A stretch of DNA of 6,620 bases, taken from positions 1-6,620 of the forward strand of contig SXWG01000158.1 of the NCBI GenBank assembly GCA_005789925.1, written 5' to 3'. The notes beneath the pieces were generated by a model. It saw only the letters and a list, made by a program, of their open reading frames with translations, was not told the origin of the DNA and did not search any database. This DNA is from Actinomycetota bacterium. GTDB taxonomy: Bacteria; Actinomycetota; Acidimicrobiia; Acidimicrobiales; Ilumatobacteraceae. The number at the start of each line of letters is the position of its first letter. The stretch's first letter is position 1. The position numbers and the translations under genes are program-made. Positions 1 through 5,200 of the stretch are shown here, in pieces.

Positions 1-599
1 CGCTGACGTTGGGTTTCAGACTCGCCCGTGACCGCCCTGTCATCGGACGTGTGCTGCTTGCGATGACCACGTTCTCCTTCATCTGTCTCGCGCATGTCGG
101 CCTCTTCCCTGCCGTCGCAGAACTCAACTACGGAATCGACGCTGAGTCACCGAAGTACCAGTGGCTGTACTCGATCTGGGGTCTCGGAGCAATGTTCGGC
201 GCGCTGTCGGTGAGCACGGTGTTTGCTCGCATCGACAAGCGCACATCTGCCCGAAACGGATTTGGCGCATTCGGTGTTGCGTTACTCGCCTTCAACTTCG
301 CTCGCGGCGACGTCATCGTCTTCGTCACGGGGTTCATTCTTGGTTTCTTCTATTTCGTCACGACGACCTCGCTCTTCACCGTGTTGCAAGCACGGCTCGA
401 CCACGCCATACGCGCTCGTGTCATCGCACTTTGGTACATGGCCTTCGGAGGTGTCGTTCCGATCAGCTCCATCGTTTTCGGCCCGGTGGTGGATGCCATC
501 GGACCTCGTCTCGTGCTCGTTGCGGGGTCGCTGTGGGCGTTCGTTCTGGTGCGATGGTGCGACATCGCACGTCTCGAACGCTCGACTCAGGTCAATTGA
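1..599 (+). CDS. Major facilitator superfamily transporter, C-terminal half (5' end cut by window edge)
   Basis: This is the C-terminal part of a 12-helix membrane transporter. The frame is open to the left edge (first full codon at position 3), and the TTG at 9 is not a credible start because only about six hydrophobic segments are present. Counting from position 3 (198 visible residues), they lie near residues 16-38, 52-71, 84-98, 101-125, 138-160 and 165-183, which fits helices 7-12 of an MFS protein. The stretch QARLDHAIRARVIALWYM followed by a Gly/Pro-rich helix and DAIGPR resembles the conserved helix 10-12 region of the EntS-like MFS_3 group of exporters. IDKR in a cytoplasmic loop resembles the motif-A loop repeated in the second half of MFS proteins. 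The substrate cannot be told from this half. The stop at 597-599 lies inside the 3' end of the convergent murF. Confidence is high for MFS and low for any subgroup. Confidence 0.85.
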   Translation, partial: LTLGFRLARDRPVIGRVLLAMTTFSFICLAHVGLFPAVAELNYGIDAESPKYQWLYSIWGLGAMFGALSVSTVFARIDKRTSARNGFGAFGVALLAFNFARGDVIVFVTGFILGFFYFVTTTSLFTVLQARLDHAIRARVIALWYMAFGGVVPISSIVFGPVVDAIGPRLVLVAGSLWAFVLVRWCDIARLERSTQVN

Positions 600-1915
600 C
601 GGACAAGACGCTCTAGTCCGGCGACTCGCGAACCCTTCACCAAGATCACACTGTCGTCGCCCAATCCTGTGAGTAGCGCGACGACCTCATCGATGGTGTG
701 ACTAGGCGCGCCGTAATGCGTCGTGTCGACAGCCAACAGTTCGACTCCAAGCGACTCAGCAACGGATGCGATGTACACGTGATGTGCTGTCGCGTCGTCA
801 AGTTCCGCCATCAACCCGAGGACTGCCACTCGCCTCGTTGCAGGCACGTCAGCGAGCGTCCGTATCGCCGCTTCCATCGACGTTGGGTTCGCGTTGTAAG
901 CGTCGTTCAGGATGCGTGCTCCGGATGTCGAGACGTGCCACTGCATGCGGTCGGGTGATACTCGCGCCTCTGCGACACCGCAAAGCGCACTATGGAACGG
1001 GACACCGAGCGAGACGGCAACTGCGACAGCACCGAGAGCGTTGGAAGCCATGTGGCCTCCCGGCACAGGCACTCTGACATCTCCCGTCATGCCCCGCCAG
1101 AACACAGTCATCGTCGTGCAACCTGTTTCGTCGACGTCGACGACATGACCATGCACCTCTGCGCGCTCATCGAAGCCGAACGTGCGAATGTGACATGGGG
1201 CATGACGTGCGAGCACATCGGCATAGGGATCGTCGCGGTTGACGATGGCCACTCCGGTGACGGGCAAATTGTCAAACAACTCGGACTTTGCCCGTATGAC
1301 ACCTTCGATGCCGCCGACTCGTTCGGTGTGAGCGTGACCGATTCTCGTGATGACTCCGACGGTCGGTTCAGCGAGTGCGCACAACCGCGCGATCTCGTCA
1401 AAACCTCGCATGCCCATCTCGAGCACCATGACATCTGAGTCGTGAGGCGCATTCAGAATCGTCACCGGTACTCCGATGTCATTGTTCAGACTTTTCGTGC
1501 TCGCCGCCACGACAGGAAAGTGCGCAGCGAGCGCTGCCTTGACAAAATCCTTCATAGATGTCTTGCCGACCGATCCGGTGATGCCGACTACTCGATCATC
1601 GAGAGCCGTGAACAGATTCCGACGCGCATGTCCCGCGAGCGTCCCAAGTGCAGTGATCGTGTCGTTCACCACGATTTGCGGAATGTCCGCTTCGACACGG
1701 TGGTCAACGAGCGCGAGCGATGCACCGTTGGCTGCAGCATCACCGACAAATTCATGACCATCGCGGTTGCCTCGAATCGCCACGAACATCTGTCCTTTTT
1801 CCAGCGCTCGTGAGTCGTACGACACACCGTCGACGATGACGTCGAGATGTTCCGGATGCTGGCCGACAAGAGAGGCGTTCAGCGCATGTGCGACATCTGC
1901 CGCCCTGAAACGCAT
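587..1915 (-). CDS. murF: UDP-N-acetylmuramoyl-tripeptide--D-alanyl-D-alanine ligase (MurF)
   Basis: MurF is the cytoplasmic Mur ligase that uses ATP to join D-alanyl-D-alanine to UDP-MurNAc-tripeptide, the last cytoplasmic step of the peptidoglycan precursor. With the ATG at 1915 the protein has 442 residues, usual for MurF. Visible in order: a short N-terminal UDP-substrate domain with GVSYDSRAL near 30; the ATP loop GITGSVGKTS near 111-120; LNNDIGVPVTIL near 143-154, typical of MurF; LEMGMRG near 165; TRIGHAH near 190; AKSEL near 209-213, whose Lys is the probable carbamylated residue of Mur ligases; NDAYNANPTSMEAA near 337-350; and the C-terminal domain with GLMAEL near 367 and HH near 378. 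An upstream ATG at 1966 would add 17 residues but run into ddl; MRFRAADVAHAL matches a natural MurF N-terminus better. AGGG (minus strand of 1924-1927) sits 8 bases before the chosen ATG. The gene converges on the MFS gene (13-base overlap) and diverges from ddl. Confidence 0.96.
   Translation of the reverse strand: MRFRAADVAHALNASLVGQHPEHLDVIVDGVSYDSRALEKGQMFVAIRGNRDGHEFVGDAAANGASLALVDHRVEADIPQIVVNDTITALGTLAGHARRNLFTALDDRVVGITGSVGKTSMKDFVKAALAAHFPVVAASTKSLNNDIGVPVTILNAPHDSDVMVLEMGMRGFDEIARLCALAEPTVGVITRIGHAHTERVGGIEGVIRAKSELFDNLPVTGVAIVNRDDPYADVLARHAPCHIRTFGFDERAEVHGHVVDVDETGCTTMTVFWRGMTGDVRVPVPGGHMASNALGAVAVAVSLGVPFHSALCGVAEARVSPDRMQWHVSTSGARILNDAYNANPTSMEAAIRTLADVPATRRVAVLGLMAELDDATAHHVYIASVAESLGVELLAVDTTHYGAPSHTIDEVVALLTGLGDDSVILVKGSRVAGLERLVRQLT
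600..620 (+). terminator. Possible weak hairpin directly after the transporter stop codon
   Basis: CGGAC (600-604) pairs with GTCCG (616-620), and AGA (606-608) can pair with TCT (612-614) around a CGC loop, leaving one A/A mismatch. The hairpin starts at the base after the TGA of the transporter gene. No T-run follows, so it is not a classical intrinsic terminator. It also lies within the murF coding sequence on the other strand, so it may be chance. Confidence 0.2.
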
Positions 1916-1942
1916 GGCAACGACCCTAGCGGGGAGTACCGT
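1914..1942 (+). promoter_or_regulatory. Putative ddl promoter, possibly leaderless
   Basis: TACCGT (1937-1942) fits TAnnnT and ends 7 bases before the ddl ATG at 1950, the spacing expected when transcription begins at the start codon. ATGGCA (1914-1919) matches 4 of 6 bases of TTGACA with a 17-base spacer, and its first two bases belong to the murF start codon. An alternative reading is that GGGGAG (1931-1936) is a Shine-Dalgarno site, in which case the true promoter would lie further upstream within murF. Confidence 0.4.
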
Positions 1943-1950
1943 CTTGGAAA
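1916..1950 (-). promoter_or_regulatory. Putative murF promoter, possibly leaderless
   Basis: Read on the minus strand, TAGGGT (1928 down to 1923) fits the TAnnnT pattern of a -10 element and stands exactly 7 bases before the murF ATG at 1915. That spacing would place the transcript start at or next to the ATG. TTTCCA (1950 down to 1945) matches 4 of 6 bases of TTGACA with a 16-base spacer and would serve as a -35 element touching the ddl ATG. The AGGG inside TAGGGT could instead be read as a Shine-Dalgarno site, so a promoter reading and a leadered reading compete. This is inferred from pattern only. Confidence 0.4.
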
Positions 1951-3026
1951 TGGCGTCCGACGACATGCGAACGACACTCGTGGTGTTGTACGGAGGACGC
2001 TCTGCGGAACACGACGTGAGCCGAGTGACGGCCGCTCACGTGCTGCGTGCCGTCGACCATGCGAAATATCGTGTGATTCCAGTGGGCATCTCGCGTCATG
2101 GTGACTGGTCGATCGACGAATCACTCGTTGCGCTCCTCGACGCAGGCGCGCACGGATTGCCGTCCGAACTCACCGTCGGCGGAGCCGACACATCGAGTTC
2201 GGTGATCGCTGCGTCCGCTGCCACCGGCTCGACGGTTGTCTTACCTCTGCTGCACGGACCTCTCGGAGAAGACGGCACCATCCAAGGCCTTCTCGAAGTT
2301 CTCGACGTCCCCTACGTCGGAAGTGGCGTGCTCGCGTCAGCTGCAGCAATGGACAAGGGCATCGCCAAAGTGATCCTCGCTCAGCACGGCATCCCGCAGG
2401 TTGAATGGCGGACTCTGCATGTCGATGCGATTTCACCTCGCACTATCGACGACGTGATCGACTTTCTCGGACTTCCACTTTTCGTGAAGCCAGCGAACAT
2501 GGGCTCATCAATCGGCGTAAGCAAAGCAAAGTCTCACGAAGAAGTTCGTGACGCCGTTGCGAAAGCGTCGACATATGACGAATGGATCGTGTTCGAGGAA
2601 GCAGCGAACGGTCGAGAGATCGAGGTAGCCGTTCTCGGCAATCTCCGACCTGAAGCGTCGATCGTAGGTGAGATCGTTCCGTCACGTGAGTTCTACGACT
2701 ACGAAGACAAGTACGTCATTGATGGAGCTCGTCTTGAGGTTCCCGCACACCTCGATGACAAGGCATCTGACGAGGTCCGTCACCTTGCCCTACGGGCCTT
2801 CACTGCCTTGCGATGCGAAGGTATGGCTCGGGTCGATTTCTTCTACGAAGAAAATGGTCGCGGTTTTCTGTGCAACGAGATCAACACCATTCCTGGCTTC
2901 ACACCGATCTCGATGTACCCCAAATTGTGGCAAGCAACAGGCGTGTCGTATCCCGAGTTGGTCGAACGACTCGTACAACTCGCCATTGAGCGACACCGCC
3001 GCAAACGACGCAACACCGACCGCTGA
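1950..3026 (+). CDS. ddl: D-alanine--D-alanine ligase (Ddl)
   Basis: Ddl is a cytoplasmic ATP-grasp enzyme that joins two D-alanines into the dipeptide used by MurF. From the ATG at 1950 the protein has 358 residues, normal for the family. Visible: VVLYGGRSAEHDVS at 11-24, with the Glu that binds the first D-Ala; LLHGPLGEDGTIQG near 100-113; VGSGVLASAAAMDKG near 123-137; FVKPANMGSSIGVS at 178-191, the ATP-grasp loop; the omega-loop motif YDYEDKY near 249-255, the tyrosine-containing form of D-Ala-D-Ala ligases as opposed to D-lactate or D-serine VanA/VanC types; ARVDFF near 293-298; and the metal and substrate motif NEINTIPGFTP near 309-319. The Arg/Lys-rich tail (RHRRKRRNTDR) is not part of the catalytic fold. 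The frame stays open upstream to 1767, but that stretch is antisense to murF. Other possible starts are TTG 1944, 7 bases after GGGGAG, and ATG 1965. Confidence 0.97.
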   Translation: MASDDMRTTLVVLYGGRSAEHDVSRVTAAHVLRAVDHAKYRVIPVGISRHGDWSIDESLVALLDAGAHGLPSELTVGGADTSSSVIAASAATGSTVVLPLLHGPLGEDGTIQGLLEVLDVPYVGSGVLASAAAMDKGIAKVILAQHGIPQVEWRTLHVDAISPRTIDDVIDFLGLPLFVKPANMGSSIGVSKAKSHEEVRDAVAKASTYDEWIVFEEAANGREIEVAVLGNLRPEASIVGEIVPSREFYDYEDKYVIDGARLEVPAHLDDKASDEVRHLALRAFTALRCEGMARVDFFYEENGRGFLCNEINTIPGFTPISMYPKLWQATGVSYPELVERLVQLAIERHRRKRRNTDR

Positions 3027-3043
3027 TTGCTGGGTCGTTTATT
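3017..3043 (+). terminator. Possible weak terminator at the end of ddl
   Basis: CGACC (3017-3021) pairs with GGTCG (3033-3037). An inner GC/GC pair (3022-3023 with 3029-3030) closes a five-base loop and leaves a two-base bulge. TTTATT follows at once. The hairpin contains the ddl TGA (3024-3026), and the T-run covers the stop codon of the convergent LysM gene. The stem is short, so this is a weak candidate, but it is the only terminator-like structure between the two gene ends. Confidence 0.35.
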
Positions 3044-3674
3044 GGCCGGCAGCCGGAATGTTGATGACATCGCCAATGAGCAGCATGACGGTGCCTATGT
3101 CGCTCCAGTTGTTCGCAGCAAGGAGAGCATTAGTCGACACGCAGAATTTCTTGCGGATCTTGAAAATCGAGTCATTGGGCTGCACGGTGTACGAACCGGC
3201 AGGTCTCGTTCCGCACCCCGCCAATGCCGGATCCGGAGCCGATGTTGCAGCGGTGGCGGCGCCCGTAGTGGGGTCTGCCGCCTGTGGCACGGTTGCAACT
3301 GCCTGAGGAGGACTGCGAATTGTCTCGCCCGGATACGGAAACTGTGCAGTGCTTACCCATCCGTTGTATGCGAGCAGAGTCGTGACGGAGATTCCGTATT
3401 TGTTCGCAACGGCGATCGGCGAATCGCCTGCTTGCACGGTGTAGATCTGCTCGGACCCGACCGCGTTTGGAGGCAACGTCGTCGTCGATCCAGGTGCGGT
3501 GCTCGACACGGGTGGAATCGTCGCGAAGTCGGTGGGTTGCACCGGCACGACGGTGGTGGCCACCCCGAGCGTGTCGCCACCACATGCGGAAATCGCGCCA
3601 GCGAGCGCGACCACGAACGCCACAGGAAGGGCGACATTGACCGCGCGCTGCAGTCGACGATTGGGTGTCAGCAC
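3039..3674 (-). CDS. LysM-domain lipoprotein, probable peptidoglycan binder
   Basis: A secreted lipid-anchored protein that probably holds on to peptidoglycan; no catalytic domain is visible. From GTG 3674 it has 211 residues. Residues 1-30 form a signal peptide: Arg-containing start (NRRLQR), hydrophobic VALPVAFVVALAGA, then the lipobox ISAC with the lipidated Cys at 31. A Thr/Pro/Ser-rich spacer follows. LysM 1 spans about 77-122 (YTVQAGDSPIAVANKYGIS, then LLAYNGW). A Pro/Ala/Thr-rich linker spans about 123-153. LysM 2 spans about 161-208 (YTVQPNDSIFKIRKKFCVS, LLAANNW, GDVINIP). Cys154 and Cys178 lie before and within LysM 2 and could form a disulfide. An ATG at 3857 in the same frame would overlap gltD by over 100 bases and bury the signal peptide, so the GTG start is preferred; TTG 3683 is a second choice. 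The specific role is unknown; the adjacent ddl and murF make a cell-wall role likely. Confidence 0.8.
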   Translation of the reverse strand: MLTPNRRLQRAVNVALPVAFVVALAGAISACGGDTLGVATTVVPVQPTDFATIPPVSSTAPGSTTTLPPNAVGSEQIYTVQAGDSPIAVANKYGISVTTLLAYNGWVSTAQFPYPGETIRSPPQAVATVPQAADPTTGAATAATSAPDPALAGCGTRPAGSYTVQPNDSIFKIRKKFCVSTNALLAANNWSDIGTVMLLIGDVINIPAAGQ

Positions 3675-3697
3675 GAACCTCAAGAGTAGGTGCTGAC
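3667..3697 (-). promoter_or_regulatory. Perfect 8+8 inverted repeat over the LysM gene start
   Basis: GTCAGCAC (3667-3674) and GTGCTGAC (3690-3697) are exact reverse complements separated by 15 bases. The left arm contains the GTG start codon (3674-3672). The spacer holds GAGG (minus strand of 3678-3681) and TACTCT (3688 down to 3683), a TAnnnT hexamer ending 8 bases before the GTG. As DNA it could be an operator covering a -10 element. As RNA it could form a hairpin that pairs the start codon and exposes GAGG in the loop. No good -35 element is visible upstream. Confidence 0.4.
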
Positions 3698-3707
3698 GCT
3701 CTGCAAT

Positions 3708-3726
3708 TCGTGTCAGGTCGACACGA
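3708..3726. repeat. 7+7 inverted repeat in the gltD-LysM spacer
   Basis: TCGTGTC (3708-3714) and GACACGA (3720-3726) are exact reverse complements around AGGTC. It lies 23 bases past the gltD stop codon and upstream of the LysM gene start. No T-run follows on the minus strand, so it does not look like an intrinsic terminator. It could be a protein-binding site, an mRNA end structure or chance. Confidence 0.3.
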
Positions 3727-3748
3727 TTCGCACGCGCCGTATCAACAA

Positions 3749-5200
3749 TCAGACCAGCGGACGAGCCGTCGGTGGGATCGGACGTGGAAGCGAGGTGGAA
3801 CCCATCAGGTAGCCGTCCACACCTGCAGCGCATGCACGACCCTCGGCGATGGCCCACACGATGAGACTCTGTCCACGACCCATGTCACCGGCGACAAAAA
3901 CACCAGGAACGCTCGACATGTAATCGTCGTCGCGCTTCACGTTGCCGCGCTCATCGAGTACGACGCCCAGCTCTTCCAGCCACGACCCCTTCTCAGGTCC
4001 GACGAATCCGAGAGCGAGAAACACTAGGTCTGCGGGCAACTCGCGCTCAGTTCCTTCAACCTTCTCGAACTTGCCATCGACGAATGCAACTTCATGCAGC
4101 AACAAAGCCCTCACATTTCCGTTGCCGTCACCGATGAAACGTTCCGTGTTGACGCTGTAAATGCGTTCGCCACCTTCTTCGTGGGCCGACGACACGCGAT
4201 ACACAAGACTCCACTGAGGCCAAGGGTTGGATGGGGCGCGATCTTCTGGTGGGCGCGGCATGATCTCGAGTTGGGTGACGCTTGTTGCACCCTGTCGATG
4301 CGCAGTTCCGAGACAGTCGGCTCCGGTGTCACCTCCACCGATGATGACGACGTGCTTGCCCTCAGCAGAAATTGCCGGATCGGAGAAGTCCCCTTCTTGC
4401 ACCTTGTTCGCGATCGGCAGGTACTCCATCGCTTGATGGATGCCACGCAGTTCTCGGCCAGGAACATTCAGGTCGCGCCATGCCGTCGATCCGCAGGCCA
4501 GAACTATGGCGTCATGTGAGGCACGCAACACTTCGATGTCGACAGTGACGCCGACTTCAGCGTTCGTACGAAATTCAGTTCCCTCGTCACGCATCTGACC
4601 GAGACGGCGCTCGATGTGACGCTTCTCCATCTTGAACTCGGGGATTCCATAGCGAAGTAAGCCACCGACGCGATCAGAGCGCTCGAGCACGACGATGTCG
4701 TGACCCGCACGAGTCAACTGCTGGGCAGCAGCAAGACCAGCTGGTCCACTGCCGATCACAGCGACCCGCTTCCCGGTCTTTGTGCGGGCGACCTGCGGTT
4801 CTATCCATCCGTTGTCCCACGCGGTGTCGACGATCGTGACTTCCACTTGTTTGATCGACACCGGGTCTTGATTGATGCCGAGCACGCAAGCTGACTCACA
4901 AGGTGCAGGACAGAGGCGACCGGTGAACTCTGGAAAGTTGTTGGTCGCGTGAAGTCGGTCAATCGCGTCTCGCCAATGCTCGCGATAGACGAGGTCGTTC
5001 CAGTCAGGTATGAGATTGCCAAGTGGGCATCCGTTGTTGCAGAACGGAACGCCGCAATCCATGCAACGTCCGGCTTGCTCGCGCAACACCCTCTGGTCGA
5101 AGGGTTCGTAGACCTCTCTCCAGTCGCGTAAACGAACAGGCACTGGTCGACGGGTCGGCCCGGTGCGGTCCCACTTCAAGAATCCGGTTGCCTCACCCAT
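3749..5200 (-). CDS. gltD: Glutamate synthase (NADPH) small subunit, GltD
   Basis: GltD is the flavoprotein subunit of bacterial glutamate synthase. It takes electrons from NADPH through FAD and iron-sulfur clusters and passes them to GltB, where 2-oxoglutarate is aminated. The 483-residue length is usual. The N-terminal iron-sulfur region has C46, C49, C54 and C58 (CMDCGVPFCNNGCP) and C97, C101 and C105 (LCPAPCESAC). The FAD dinucleotide fold is VAVIGSGPAGLAAA near 146-159, followed by the ERSDRVGGLLRYGIPEFK region near 173-190. The NADPH fold is VVIIGGGDTGADC near 284-296. The closing FAD motif GVFVAGDMGRGQSLIVWAI is near 433-451. The ATG at 5200 gives the expected N-terminus GFLKW. It overlaps the gltB stop by 8 bases, and GGGAG (minus strand of 5207-5211) lies 6 bases before it, so translation is probably coupled to gltB. 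No oddity is seen. Confidence 0.98.
   Translation of the reverse strand: MGEATGFLKWDRTGPTRRPVPVRLRDWREVYEPFDQRVLREQAGRCMDCGVPFCNNGCPLGNLIPDWNDLVYREHWRDAIDRLHATNNFPEFTGRLCPAPCESACVLGINQDPVSIKQVEVTIVDTAWDNGWIEPQVARTKTGKRVAVIGSGPAGLAAAQQLTRAGHDIVVLERSDRVGGLLRYGIPEFKMEKRHIERRLGQMRDEGTEFRTNAEVGVTVDIEVLRASHDAIVLACGSTAWRDLNVPGRELRGIHQAMEYLPIANKVQEGDFSDPAISAEGKHVVIIGGGDTGADCLGTAHRQGATSVTQLEIMPRPPEDRAPSNPWPQWSLVYRVSSAHEEGGERIYSVNTERFIGDGNGNVRALLLHEVAFVDGKFEKVEGTERELPADLVFLALGFVGPEKGSWLEELGVVLDERGNVKRDDDYMSSVPGVFVAGDMGRGQSLIVWAIAEGRACAAGVDGYLMGSTSLPRPIPPTARPLV

Noticed and set aside
9..599. A complete small six-helix membrane protein starting at TTG 9
   Set aside because: The frame is open to the window edge, and the six helices match the second half of a 12-helix MFS transporter.
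1767..1949. A 61-codon upstream extension of ddl
   Set aside because: It reads antisense through the murF 5' end, and its translation does not resemble the start of a Ddl protein. Family similarity begins at VVLYGGRSAEHDVS.
1916..1966. A longer murF beginning at the ATG at 1966
   Set aside because: It adds 17 residues unlike the MurF start and would overlap the ddl start. ATG 1915 begins directly at the conserved N-terminus with a reasonable upstream signal.
3675..3857. A longer LysM protein beginning at the ATG at 3857
   Set aside because: It would put about 61 hydrophilic residues ahead of the signal peptide and overlap gltD by 109 bases. A start at GTG 3674 gives a normal lipoprotein signal.
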